DNA from: Rhinopomastus cyanomelas
Taxonomy: Eukaryota; Chordata; Aves; Bucerotiformes; Rhinopomastidae
Assembly: GCA_013400115.1 (NCBI GenBank)
Contig: VXBP01007531.1
Location: forward strand, 808,260-872,259
Length of the DNA: 64,000 nt
Direction: 5' to 3'
This document shows, in pieces, positions 47,327-59,859 of this stretch (position 1 is the first letter of the stretch; each line of letters opens with the position of its first letter). The notes beneath the pieces are model-generated. The model was not told the origin of the DNA, did no database searches, and saw nothing but the letters and a program-made list of their open reading frames with translations. Position numbers and translations under genes: made by a program.

Positions 47327-50300
47327 CCAACATTTAGGGCAATTCCTATCCTTTCCGATCAAGGTTCCTACTTCTTGTTTGCTCACCAGCCCCAGTAACC
47401 AATGAGGTTGTGGCTCCTTGCTGTTGAGCCCTGCAGAACAGGGTAGCAATCTCACAGCACAACCCTTCGTGCTCTATTTCATCAATCGCACTGGCTGCAA
47501 GCTTGGAGACAAACACGAGATCATCGATATGGAACCAACAGAACGTTTTACCATCCCAAAAGGCTTCCTGTCACTATGATTGACTAGCTCCTGCTCCCAC
47601 TGGTGATGCCTCCTGGCACAAGGGGGCAGATGAGGAAGGACCACATGGCAGAATCAAACAGCTTCACTAAAGAGAGTCTGGTAACAAGCAACAAGACAGC
47701 CCCATATCAGACAGAAGAAAGGAGGTTCCCAAGAGCCAGGCAGCAACTGTTATTCTTTTGGGACTGAAATTTGTTCGTTTGTCCAAAAATATTTGTCATC
47801 TGCAGATCAGCATGATTTTTTTATTATTATTTTGGTTTGGGAGTTGTTGGCTTCCACTAAATTGCCTTTCATTCCTTGCATGAAACCATCCATCTCTGAA
47901 ACCAGTTACTTTTTACATCTCTTCTAAATTCTTCTTCCATTTTTGCTTGGATTTCAAAGCCCATTTAGCACTAAAATATCTTGGGTGAGTTTGGAACAGA
48001 GATTAAGATTTTAATTGTTTAAGGAAGATAAAGAAATCTTTTTGAAGCTACTGTCTCATTACTGCCCATAAAAAGAAACCAAATTCTGACTCTCTTCTTT
48101 TAAGATGAAGCCCATCAGTGAAGTGTGCCTAAACAAAAGCTTATCTTTACTGATCCGTGACATTTGGCTCCATCACAACTGCTGCAGCACCAGCCCAGCC
48201 TGCAGCTCTGGAGTTTAGGCCACATAAATGGTAGAGCTTTATTTTTAGAGGGACAGTACAGTAGAGAATACAACTCCCCAATCAACCTTTGACAGAGTAG
48301 AGCGCTAATGCCCACACAGTCCTGACTACCAACACCATACTGTCTTCTGCCTCACCTGAGGCCTTCTGAGCACAAACTAGGTAGACAGTCACCCTTGAAT
48401 CTCCACCAATGATCTTTTTCCCTTTCACTACAAGGAGTAACATGAGCCCAGCATCCATCTCTGAAAGACCTGGAGATCTCCCTACACCATCAGGTCAACA
48501 CACAGAACCAGCCTTCACCCAACACGTTGTATAGAGGGATCAATCCCAGCTCCTCCTGGACATCCCAGTAAGCAACAGTTGCTGTTGATACCAAGATCTG
48601 ACCTTAATGTGTGACCCCAAAGCAGCACAGAGAAGTAGATGACAGACTGCAGCATGGAACTGTCTCTCCTGGTCACTCAGTGTTGTGTGTTAAGTGAATT
48701 CTATCACCAAATGAAATAAGGCCATTTCCTTCAAATGTAAATCCTAGAATTACTGGTTGGGAAGGAAGTTGGTAGAAGTGTTCTGACACTGCGCCATGCA
48801 CATAACTCAGCTGCCTTAATTCACAGCTTTCCAGCCTTTGGAAACGCCCCTGTCTTTAGCTTTAACCCCCTGTCTTCCCTCTGGTACAACTTCCTACGCT
48901 CACCCCTCTGGGATATTAAATCTTCCACCTGCCATTTACTCCTAGGCAGAGAGGATATGAATTTCATAACTCCTTGGCTGAGCTGCTACCAAGGGCCATG
49001 AAATATGACAGGAAAGTAGCAGCATGGACCTGAAAGTGCTCTGTGCGTGGCTGCACGAGCCAGGGGCCTGGACAAGCCATTAACAACCACATGTGTTCCA
49101 CAGGGGTGGCTGAGGAAGGTAACAGTTACACTAGATCATATCAGAGCAGGACAGAGCCAGCACCTGGGTTAAGGTAGAAAGTGCACCAGAAAGCCTGTGC
49201 TGACAGAGGAGTCACTCTTGACATTCATCTGACTTCAGGGGATGTGTTACCTGACAGCTAAGGAGGACAGCTAAGGTTTGCTATTAAGAGAAGCAAACCC
49301 TTAACTTCTGCATGGACCAGCTACATGGGTAAAGCACTGAAAGTTTCCTACTTGAATTGTGCTAGAACTGTGATGGTGTGAGCTGATGAAAGAACAGGAG
49401 ATAGTTAGGCTGAAGCAGTCTTGCCATCCTCACCAAGACCTCTGTCAGTGCAGATACGTTTCCGGAAGCTCACAAGTCACACACAGTAGCAAAGCATTTC
49501 CAGTGAAAACAATCTGGCTGTGGAACAGCCTACCAGAGGAGGTCAGCATGTGGGTCTACCACACTGATAGCAAAAAGCAAAGCCTTCCTCCTTTCCAAGA
49601 GGAATAAGTTTACAAAACACCTCTGCCCCAAAACCCTCAGCAGCACAGACAGGGAGCTCTCTCACAAACCAAGGTTCACCTGCACTAAGGACACTCAGTG
49701 GCACTACAGCAATCCACAGCAGGGAATGGCAAGGGTCATGAAACAATCCATATCACAAGCTTCTTGCTGCAGCAATATCAGAAATATTTATACTACAGTG
49801 AAGATTCCAGCACTAAAATTTGTTTAGTTCAGGAGAAAAAGCTTGAGGAAAAAAAGCTTGAGGAAAGAAGAAAGGGAAAGACTGATTTTCTTAGCACAGC
49901 GTTTAATCCAATGACCACAGCTCAGTGTGAGCAGGATCATCAGCAGCTCCCTACATGATCAAGGTTTGTTGAATGACCAAAAGAATCTCATCACTTTAAG
50001 TTTTGGGAATTCAGGTGTAACACACAGGCATTAGCCCACCCAGCCTCTCCTCAGCCAAGAGAAACTATTGACCCACATTCCACATTTGTCCAGAAAACCC
50101 AGCAACCGATCAACCAAGTTGAGAACCACCAAAATAAACACTCAACAGACAAAACAGCTCCTTGGACACTTTCTCTCTAGCCATGCCCCAACCAGAATCA
50201 CCTGTACAACTTTCAATAGAAGGTGCCAAGCCTCAGCATTTTTCCAAAGAGCAGTTTCTCAGAACAGCCAGCTGACTCCTAACCCATCCACTGCCCAGTC

Positions 50301-53244
50301 CACCTAGGAATCACCAACACCACTCTGAAGAGGCATTATTCCACAACCCCACCACACACCACATTTCTTCCATCAGCATCACATGCTGTACTGCCAACCA
50401 CATAAAAACTTTATGCGCTCACAGTCAGGAGCCTTTCATCCCATCTCCTCTGAACGCTCATGTTTGTCCAGGTCCTCTAAGCAAAGGCAGTTAACAGACT
50501 TCAACAAAAGACATCTCACCCCACGGTCAGTTTTCCTCACAACACAGGAAACACTTGTCTCATCCTTTAAGGAAACTCCACAGTCCCTTGTTTGCCTTCC
50601 CCTTACAACATTACCTACAGGCTGAGAACAAGGTGGTTTCCTCTTTGCTTGTGGGCACAGGTGAACTTCTTTTCTTCCTCTCAAAGCAGCGCAGGCACTA
50701 CATAACACCCCTGGTTGTATTTGCGTCCCAGCATCCAGCTAGTGACCTTGAATCCTCTCTGTGAGCCAGTACAAAATCTAAAAGTAGCCTGAGGCTAACC
50801 AAAGAGAGCAGGACTGAGGGACTGAGCTTAAATACAGTCCCTGAGCCAACAAGCAGGGGCTGGGGTGGGGTATAGTGGGGTGTGGTGGAGGCCCATTTGA
50901 GGCTGCTCAGGGCAAGAAAGCCCTAATGGGTACACTCAGGCTCTGGCTGTCTTTACTTTATCACTGCCAAAAGAAGACACCTGGAAATGCCCAGAAAACT
51001 TTATCTGGCAAAGCTTCTAGGTTTCTGTAAGGAGGTTTTACTCTTGAAACACCATGGTCAAAGCAATGGATTGGCTGCCACTCATAACCACATGAGCTGG
51101 TTGTCTCAAAATCAGCTCTTGTTGCTACCCAGGAGCTCAAACCAGGTAACTACATTAAGTTTAAAAGTGAAGAAGCTCAGGAACCTGTGCAGCAGCTGAA
51201 GATGGAATGTAATTCCACACCTCAGAGATCCCAGCTGCTTTTCCTTATAGTCAGTATTTCCTTTGACATATTACAGGGGGAAATTGGAACCAAACTGGGG
51301 CTGGTAAATCCACCTGACAGAGGGAACTTGTGTGAAGCCCTCCCAGGTCACAGTGTAAAAGCAAAGGGAGCCAAGTCCAGAAGGATGAGGAGCAAAAGAA
51401 CCAGTGGTTCCTGTTCCTCACAAGGTAATGGCTCTCTAAAACCACCCTCAAGATGTGCGGCCTGGTGGAGATACCCTGCTCCCTCTGGGCTGTAACCTGC
51501 CAGTGTTTTCACTGTTAGCTCAGGAGATGAGTTAAGCACCCAGGTAAAGGGAATTGCCTTCTTAAAACAGTCTTTTCCTTTCCTTTATATCCTCCTTTCC
51601 CCATGTCCATTCCTATAGACAATTCCCTGGCCCTTTCCACTGCTTCTCTCTTGCCCTTCCAAGTCACCAGTAGCATCCTTCCCTCAAGCCTGCTGCTGCA
51701 CCACTTCTTCACCACAAAGATGATAAATATATCAACCTGTCAAAGTCCTGTGGATTTAGCTGGGAAGAGAAGCCCCCTCTTCCCCATGTTAGCAGCTAAC
51801 ATGGCTAAAGGACTCTGGGGTCTGACAAGGGCAAGGAGAAGAGAAGAGCAGCTGAGCCCTTCTTCTGCATTGCTGGGACACTGTGGACAAACTGGGTCTC
51901 CTTGCTGGCCCTGCCTGGGATTTCCCAATGAGAAATGGGAAATGAGTGACCCTGCTGGAGATTCCAGGCAAACATCAGCCTTGGTGCTGCTCACACAGGG
52001 CATCTGGAAGTAGGAGCTGTGGGTGCCCACATGTGACAGCACATGTAGATCTAAAAAAGCCAGGAGGAAAACTTCTCTCTATCCTTGGGTGCTTTCCTAC
52101 AAGCAACAAATGCTCCTGCAGTGGCTCTCCCTGAGTTGTGCTCCTAGCACAAGATGGACTTCTGGGACAAGAGCTAGCAGGAAAGTGGCATTCACTTGGA
52201 AAATTGACTTCTCATGGAAAAATTCACAAAGAAGGAGTGTGGCTTGTTTGCATTTCACAGATGTGTTGGACTTTCAGCAGTCTGAACCATCCAGGTGAAG
52301 CAAAGGGCAGCAGTTTTCTCACCTGCGGGTCACTGCTTGCCTCAGGAACCTGTGATCATCTCATCCTGCTCTTGTCTTAGATTGTGCCAGAGGAATTATC
52401 TTTATATTCCTGGCTTTTTTAAATTAAAGAAATAGAAAAGAGTAAAATGATTGTTGAGACACTGTGACGAGAACAAGCAGTACGATAATGAGTCATCTGG
52501 AGTTTCTCCGCCTCTAGACCCACCTCTTCCAAGACACTTAGGGGAATCAATTGCCTGTATCCCACTAAAATCCATTCCATATGTGGTTCACAAAGCTCTA
52601 AGCCCCTTTCCCGCCCCCCACCTCCATCCCTCACCTCCGCAGTCTCTCTAGTCCATTATTCTGGGGGCTGATTTGTGAACAATGTGTTCACTTTCCATAC
52701 TGCCCTAATGAAGATGTTCTTGTCCCTGAATATTCTATCTGCTGCACACTTAATGGAAAAAAACCAGCTATTATTATCTCTGGTGGTTCAGATGAGTTTC
52801 TTGGCAGGGTAGGTAGCACAGTTATGTGGACAATCAAACCACCCGGCGATTAGGGCCAATGCATTTTTGAGGAAATCACTGCTGTTTAAACTCTAATCCC
52901 AACAAGGCCTCGTTTAAAAGCATAAAAGCTTTCCCTCAGCAGACCTACCTTTTCTTTTTCTTTTTTTCCTTTTTAATAGCCAGACAATTAAATAAATCTC
53001 CTGACACTTAACCATCATTTACCCAACACTCAGCAAATGGGTTCAGCGCCTTTGCATTCAACTATGATATTAAAGCAAACACTGGACCAGTACAAGCAGG
53101 TGAAGGGAGAAGATGTCTGTGGAGCTGCACTCCTGGTACAGCAGAGTGTCTTTTTCATTTCTTCCCTGATTCAGACACCAAGGCAGTTCTTAGCACTACT
53201 GTGTTTCACACATTTTGATGTTGTTTGGAATGCAGGTAGTTGTT
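47327..53244. other. Unique non-coding sequence
   Basis: A long interval with no gene or clear transposon. Contains a 15-bp tandem duplication (49836-49865) and a regulatory-looking stretch (52690-52940). Confidence 0.4.
49836..49865. repeat. 15-bp tandem duplication
   Basis: AAAAAGCTTGAGGAA is repeated directly, giving two adjacent HindIII-type AAGCTT words. Confidence 0.9.
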
Positions 53245-53340
53245 CCCCCTTTTACAGGCTGGTGACAGAGGCACAGAACAGATGAAGTGACCCTGAAAGT
53301 CTGTGGCAGGACCAAGAATCAAGTCTGGATGTGGTGAACT
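53245..53340 (-). mobile_element. MIR-like SINE relic, inverted
   Basis: 'ccccttttacaggctggtga' then 'cagaggcacagaacagatga', 'agtgacc' and 'gtggcaggaccaagaatcaa' parallels the inverted MIR order (CCCATTTTACAGATGAGGA, CAGAGAGGTTAAGTGACTT, GTGGCAGAGCCGGGATTC). Confidence 0.6.
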
Positions 53341-55160
53341 GTTCACAAGTAACTTTGCTGCACTCACCCCTGATCCAAGCCTTATTCTGTCATCATCTCC
53401 ATTAAAAACAACACCTGGAAACTTCAGTGCAAGCATGGGTTAGAGCTCAGCAGGGAAAAAAAGTCTGGGATGTAGAGTATTTTTGCTGGGCTCTTAGTAA
53501 AGAATGTTCTTAACCCACATGTTCTTAACCCACACCCCCGAATTAACATCACAGCAACTGTGACTAACCCTGCACTGGTATAAACATCAGCCACAGAGAC
53601 CTGACAGACCTTGTCTTATCCATCATCCCAGTGGTCCTCTCAGCTCCTGGCTCTAGCACATCTCCCTCATTAGGCTCCTCCTGTGAAGAGCTTGTTCTTC
53701 TGATATCAGTCTTCAGAAGATGATGTTAAACAACCACTACATTTATTTCCTTCTGCCAGCTGTCAGCACCAGTAGCTGTAATGGGAGTTCCTGTCCCTTT
53801 CTGGGGACCAACAGTGATGATACAAAACTCTTCTCTTCTAAGAAGTGTTTGAGTTTGAGATGCTGTCTTAGATATTCATTATCCCATGCTGAAGCCCAGT
53901 CTCCTTTAGAGTACAAAACAAAGATTAAAAAACTCAACAAAAACTTTTTTTTGTTGGAAAGGAAGAAAGGAAGCTGATGGATCCAATCTCATTCCAGACT
54001 CTAAATAACTGACAACTCTATAGACAGTTAATCGTTTCTTGATCTCCACTTACTCGATTTTTAAAGGATTATCATAGATAAATTTTACAGAGGTAGATCT
54101 TTGCTTTTAACATCTTTTGGCAAGAAAAATTCCCACCATCTCTGCTTCATGAAGATGCTTATGATGGGCTGGAAAGAGTTAAAAGTGTATCTTCCACTCC
54201 TCCCTCTTTATCCTTTTAATTGGCTGCTCTGATGACCTGACCACCTCTTTGATACTCATCAAATGCTGGCCCGGGAAACACTGAGTATGTCAGGCTGCTG
54301 AGCAAGGGTCAACCCCATTGTCAATATGGCCATCAATCAGACCTGCTGGCAGGATGAATCCAGTCCAGACCAAGAGCCCCATATGGCTAGAAACAGCCTC
54401 CTGGTGATAAGGCAGCAAGCTCTGCGTGGCCCAACAGATCGCGGAAGGGTCACTGGCCCAGAGGCCAGAAGGCGGACAACTTCAAACTGGGAAAAGGCAA
54501 CAGTGAGCAAATAACAAAACCCCCAAAACCAACAAAAAACCCCAAAGGCTCTCGGCCAACCCACCTGCAGCTCCAAATCAAAGAAGCCAAGTGAGGTGAG
54601 AGATGGGAGGACACACAGGGAAACAACAAGGGAGGCAGTGGGGAGGTGCCCTTCAAGGGTGAAACAGCACATGACTCAAGGAGTTGCACCTACTGTCCTG
54701 CCTTTCCTCCTCCCCAGGTGAAGAGTGACTCCAACATCGGTGAAACTGCAGTGGCACAACTGTGCTGCCCACAGTGAAGTGAATCAGGGAGTAGTGCTGA
54801 GGTAACCAGTATCGCCTTTCTGAGATTTCTGGGGACTTCACCATGGAGCTCTAAGAATGTCTGTGCTATCCAGGCTGGGGGAAGCACAGAAAAGCAGCAG
54901 CTAAAGAAAGGAGGGGAAGAGGAATTACTGTTTTCCGGGGGGCGAAATGGCTTAACTGGCCCCAAGAGCTTAGGGAATTGCTGTGCAACATGCTTCATGG
55001 GATGGCCACAGCACCTCCAGCAACGGCTTAATTCTCTTAGGATAGACACCATCACTGCAATCCACCTAAGATTCTCTACTCATGAAGAGCAGTGGTGTTG
55101 TTCCATGTAACTAGCAGCTCTAAGATGGCCCTCACTTCTGCAGCAAGATTTTGTGAAGAT
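53341..55160. other. Unique non-coding sequence
   Basis: Contains the 15-bp duplication at 53505-53534; otherwise nothing recognised. Confidence 0.4.
53505..53534. repeat. 15-bp perfect tandem duplication
   Basis: TGTTCTTAACCCACA occurs twice in direct succession without mismatch. Confidence 0.95.
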
Positions 55161-55278
55161 CATGGAATCACAGAATCATTAGGGATTGGAAGGGACCGTG
55201 AAAGATCACCTAGTCCAATCCCCCTACAACAGCAGAATTACCTAGACCAAGTCACACAGGAACACATCCAGATGGGTT

Positions 55279-55743
55279 TTAAACGTCTCCAGAGAAGGAG
55301 ACGACAACTCTGGGCAGCCTGTTCCAGCAGTCCATTACCCTCACTGGGAAGAAGTTCCTTTTGATATTTATATGGAACCTCCTATGTTCCAGCTTACAAC
55401 CATTGCCCTTTGTCCTATCACCAGATGACACTGAGAAGGGCCTGGCTCCATCCTCCTGACACCCAGCCCTCACATATTTATAGACATTAATGGGGTCACC
55501 CCTCAGTCTCCTCTTCTCCAAGCTAAAAAGACCCAGCTCCCTCAGCCTTTCCTCATCAGGGAGGTGTTCCACTTCCTTCATCATCTTCATTGCTCTACAC
55601 TGGACAACCTCCAGCAGCTCTGTGTCCTTCTTCGACTGAGGGGCCCAAAACTGGACACAATACTCCAGATGTGGTCTCACCAGGGCACAGTAGAGGGTGA
55701 GAAAAACCTCTCTTGATCTGCTAACTACCCCCTTCTGATCCAC
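55279..55743 (-). pseudogene. CR1 ORF2 C-terminal remnant, tail lost
   Basis: A 154-codon frame carrying LYCALVRPHLEYCVQFWAPQ, then LLEVVQCRAMKMMKEVEHLP, ERLRELGLFSLEKRRLRGDP, DRTKGNGCKLEHRRFHIN and FFPVRVMDCWNRLPRVVV. A small deletion near 55300 removes the ESPSLE segment and shifts the frame, so the normal FLCDLV end is lost. Confidence 0.82.
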
Positions 55744-55939
55744 CCCAGGATGTTGTTGGCCCTCTTAACCAAAAGAGCACACCGCTGGCTCAAGGTCATC
55801 CTGCTGTATACCAGGACCCCAGGTCCCTTTCTCCTACACTACTCTCCAACAGGTCAGTCCCCAACCTATACTGGTACCTGGGGTTGTTCTTGCTCAGAAG
55901 CAAGACTCTACACTTACCCTTGTTATACCTCATCAGATT

Positions 55940-56190
55940 TCAATCTACCCAGCTCCCCAGCCTGTCCAGGTCTTGCTGAATGGCAGCACAGTCTGCAGGT
56001 AACACCACCCAGATTTGTGTCATCAACAAACTTCTGACAGTGCACCCTAATCCCTCATCCAAGTCATTAGTGAATAGATTGAATAGGACTGGTCCCAGTT
56101 CCGACCTTTGGGGGACTCCATTAGATACAGGCCTCCAACTAGACTCTGTCCCATTGACAACTACTCTGGCTTCTATCCTGCAGCCAGTTC
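55940..56190 (-). pseudogene. CR1 reverse transcriptase C-terminal remnant
   Basis: The minus frame here reads VVVNGTESSWRPVSNGVPQR and LGPVLFNLFTNDLDEGLG, matching the non-LTR reverse transcriptase block before the second catalytic box, then CAAIQQDLDRLGSWVD after it. The box itself, FVDD at 56019-56030, sits in a different frame, so indels on both sides disrupt the domain. Confidence 0.83.
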
Positions 56191-56489
56191 TGAAACACAC
56201 AAGCACACACAGGCGGGGGGAAAAAGGAATCAATCCCTAATGTTCTGTGATTCAGTGAATCAAATGAAGAGTGTCCTCTTGCAGAGCTGAGGGAAGACTG
56301 CTTCTTCCTCATGAGGAAAGAAAGGCCTAAAGACACTGCACACCTGGATTCTGCTGGCCCCATCAGCCGTTATGCACATGGACAGGATCTGAGCCCTCAA
56401 CAGATCTAAGGTGGATCTGCAAGGGCAGGAAACTCATGATAAAGTTTCCAACCTCATCAATTCTCACTGTTGGGACAGGCACCCCTGTA
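56191..56489. other. Unique spacer between head-to-head CR1 copies
   Basis: About 300 bases with no recognisable gene. The right part may include a few diverged bases of the next CR1, because the boundary is not sharp. Confidence 0.4.
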
Positions 56490-57034
56490 CTGGATGGGAG
56501 TACTGGTTGACAACTTGGTTGAACATGAGCCAGCAGCGTGCCCAGGTGGCACAAAAGGCCAGTGGCATCCTGGCTTGTATCAGCAACAGTGTGGCCAACA
56601 GGGCTAGGGAAATAACACCCTCTGTTCTCGGCACTGGGAAGGCCTTGCCTTGAGTACTGGGGCCAGTTCTGGACCACTCACTTCCAGAAACAGATTGAGT
56701 GGAGAAAGAGGTTAGCCTGGAGAAGAGGAGACTCAGGGGGGACCTTCTCTCTCTCTCCAACTCCCTGAAGGGACGTTGTAGTCAGGTGGGGGTCAGGCTC
56801 TTCTCCCAGGCAACCAGCACCAGGATAAGAGATCAGGACGCTGTGGGTGATTAGACCCTGGAATGGGCTGCCCAGGACAGTGGTGGAGACCACATCCCTG
56901 GAGGATTTGACAGACAGCCTGGCTGTGGCCCTGAGTGCCCTGGTCTGGCTGATGTAGTGATGTTAGGTCATGGGCTGGGCTTGATGATCTTACAGGTCTT
57001 TTGCATCCTCAATCACTCTGTGATTCTATGATTC
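56490..57034 (+). mobile_element. CR1 LINE fragment, sense, third subfamily
   Basis: Sense order: 'gttgaacatgagccagcagc', 'gtgcccaggtggcacaaaag', 'ggcatcctggcttgtatcag', 'ctggggccagttctggacca', 'ctggagaagaggagactcag', 'gggtgggggtcaggctcttc'-type sequence, 'accctggaatgggctgccca', 'gcatcctcaatcactctgtg' and the tail 'attctatgattcc'. ORF2 is riddled with stops. The 'tggtctggctgatgtagtga' and 'gatgatcttacaggtctttt' segments differ from the other copies. Confidence 0.93.
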
Positions 57035-58584
57035 CATACTGTCACACCCCCACACAATCTTTGGGCTATCTGAGATGCAGTAGCCTGGAAGCAATATGGG
57101 TACAGCCAGAAAATGGCTCTTAGCTTGGAGAACCATTTCTATTGCTGTTCCTGAGAACCTGCTGGAACCTGTGATGAAACACATCCATTCACTAGCAGTG
57201 TCTGTCCCACAGACCTCACCATGGGCTCACGCCCTGTGCCCATGTCCAAGTGCAGCCTCAAAGCCAAGCACCCTTTGTTCTGTTGCTCTGGAGACCGGGT
57301 GATTGCTGGCTCAATGCTCCAAGCCAGCAGCACTGGCTGCCACGTGCGGGTTTGACACCCGCGATCCTTCCACCCCTGCCCTTCGCTGCACCTCCTCGTG
57401 TCGCTGCTCACGTCTCTGGGCTCAGAGGCTGCTGGGGTGCAAATATTTGCCTGCTCTCAGGAAGGACACAGTACACTGGCCTCCCAGGACAGCCAACCTC
57501 CATATTTATTCTGGATAGCAAACAACATGGAGAGCAAAGAAGAGAAAAAGGCAGATAAGATAAAAGTGTGTTACCAGGTCTAGCAACATAAAATCAACAA
57601 AGACCACAGAGAAAAGTTATCTGCAAAGGCCAGCAAATCCAACAGCAAGAGAAGCAGACAGAGGAGCCCTTTTGCAGGATGTATCATTCAGAAGACTGGT
57701 GGGATGGAGCTGTTTGTCTCTTGCAGTGCCCAGAATCAAATAATTGCAAATCACTTTGTCTCAAAATGATTTATATAAAAAAATGATGGTTTTGTGGTCT
57801 CTGTCCTGTCCATGTTGTGAACCTTTAACTGTACCCAGCACCTTCATAACACAGAAGAGAACTGAGAGACTTTCCCATTCATGGGTAAGGGAGGAGATCA
57901 TGCCAGAGCAAGCCATTAGGCTAATACCTGACTGAAGAGCACAACACTGCGTCAGTTAATTCCCAGTATGTCCTGGGATTGGATGTTTCTTCCACAAGAC
58001 AGATTCATCCAGCGGTAAAGGTTTGCACTTAAGAAATATCCACATGTGCTGAAGTTTTAATTTTTGCCTGCTTTCTGTGTGATTAATTTATAAAGTGAAG
58101 TGAAGTGTCCTTGTTAGACAGACTGCACCATGATGAACCCAGCAGGGAAAACAGAAAGGAGGTACTAGGACAAGCACATGTGAAAACCACATGGAAGGGT
58201 GTTCCACCAGCTTGGAAGCAGATGGAAGAAAACACTGTCCCTGGACACTGTACAGAGTCCTACTGATAACACATGATAAATCATTCACTGAGTGTAAGCA
58301 GGAGAGCGAACATCACCACATACCGAGCTGTGCGGGGACACCAGAACCATGGGCTGGAGGACGGTAGATAAAAGGACAGCATGAAAAGCTTGGATGTTAC
58401 CCTCTTGTGTAGATCTAATCGGAGTCATTATCAGCAGGGACGGCCAGAACTGCTGCGGTAAGAAACTGGAGCACAGCAGCAGGGCTTGAAAAAACCCACA
58501 AGACACCCCATTCTGCTGTAATGGGGAGCTGAAAAGAGATACTAGAGAATTGTCTAGATGTTATCTAGATAGTCACCCCTGTGA
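57035..58584. other. Unique non-coding sequence
   Basis: No gene or repeat recognised. Confidence 0.4.
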
Positions 58585-58665
58585 CCAGGATGCAAACTGA
58601 GTCCTGTACCTAACCACTAACTGCTCCATGTGGCCTCTGACAAGTCATTTAAGGGCTTCTGAAGT
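58585..58665 (+). mobile_element. MIR-like SINE relic
   Basis: 'aaccactaactgctccatgt' then 'ggcctctgacaagtcattta' parallels the MIR head (CCACTTACTAGCTGTGTGACC, TTGGGCAAGTTACTTAA). Short and diverged, by-eye call. Confidence 0.5.
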
Positions 58666-59859
58666 CCAAGGTCACCCTCCCACGCATTCCAAAGCTCCTG
58701 TGCCTTCTCACCATGCAGAATTTCCCAGGGAGCCTCCACCCCCTCTCCCATGGTCCTGTAGAGTTTTCTGCAGCAGCATTTGCCTTCTCAGGAGGGACAA
58801 GTGCTCCTGACACACAAGGACTCCAGTGCTGGGAGACAGGGCAGCAAAATACACAGAAATGACCACTCAGATGCGGGTGGGGTGGAAGGTGCCTGCAATA
58901 ATCTGTCTATAGCCACCAGTAACCAAAAGAACCAGTGCTTGCAGTAGTCCTGCATGAGATGAACAGGCTGTTACATTGACATGGAGCTGCACGTTTCAGA
59001 TTGACAGCTGGCTAAAGCTTTACATCCAGCTGACTTTCCAACTCTGCTTATGGCCCAAAAGGCCATTTCTGACCCTGTCTCCTCTCCTCTTGGCAGTATT
59101 TTCATTTCTTGTGTCAGAGAGAACTTTCCTACTGGGGGGAGGTCAGCCTGGTGATAAATGGGACTACTTCTTGCCCCCATGTACACAGTTATCTGTGTAA
59201 GCACCAAGTGACTTCTTGCCCTAAGCAGGGCCTGAAATCTCTCTTGCAAGGGCAGCAAACTTCATTTTTAATGAGTCTGTGTAACAGACCCCAGAGCAGG
59301 ATGGTCACTGCGTACAGAGCAGAGAGCTGGCCAAAACTCATGTACGCAGGACCACCAAGGAGGACCCTAAATTAGACCACCCAGCCACTTTGTTGGTCCT
59401 GTTTTGAGAAGCCAGAAACTGGGAGCGTAAACCAGTGTCCTCGGCTGGGTTCCTTGGCCTGTGTTTTAGACCATCACATAACTCCAGTGACTTCCTGCTA
59501 CTGACCTCATCTAATAAATTATCCCAGCCAGTCTCCCTCCCTCCTGGCAACATCCTGTTCTTTCCTCCAAAAAACCTCCCACTCATGATCCCAAGGTTTG
59601 ATATCGATCTTAAATGAATGCCTGTGTGGACCCGACTGTGTTCCCTGAGCCACCTTATCTCCTGCCTCTCCAGAATGGCTGCAGTTCATGAAGTACATGA
59701 TGAAGACTCTAAGGCCTTTTAAATGTTTATTCCACACTTGTGTCTTCTTTCTTTTCCTCATAGTTTCTTACTGAGAAGGAAAGTTGTCTTGAGGAGAGCT
59801 TCACTGCCCTACCAATGTTTGCTAGTCCCAAAGACAGACAGTGCAGCAAGTTTCTACAC
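58666..59859. other. Unique non-coding sequence
   Basis: No gene or repeat recognised. Confidence 0.4.

Larger units (their letters stand above)
55161..56190 (-). mobile_element. Long CR1 LINE fragment, inverted
   Basis: Tail CATGGAATCACAGAATCATT, then 3' UTR, ORF2 tail and part of the reverse transcriptase. It is collinear with the 38.09-kb copy but truncated about 400 bases earlier at its 5' end, near 'ttctatcctgcagccagttc'. Small internal deletions occur, for example 'gagacgacaactctgggcag', where other copies have 'gagactccacaaccccc'. Confidence 0.95.

Noticed and set aside
49375..49610. Plus-strand frame with WLWNSLPEEV, reminiscent of the CR1 ORF2 tail
   Set aside because: Only one short block resembles CR1; no other CR1 landmark or tail is present, so the match may be chance or a very old LINE.
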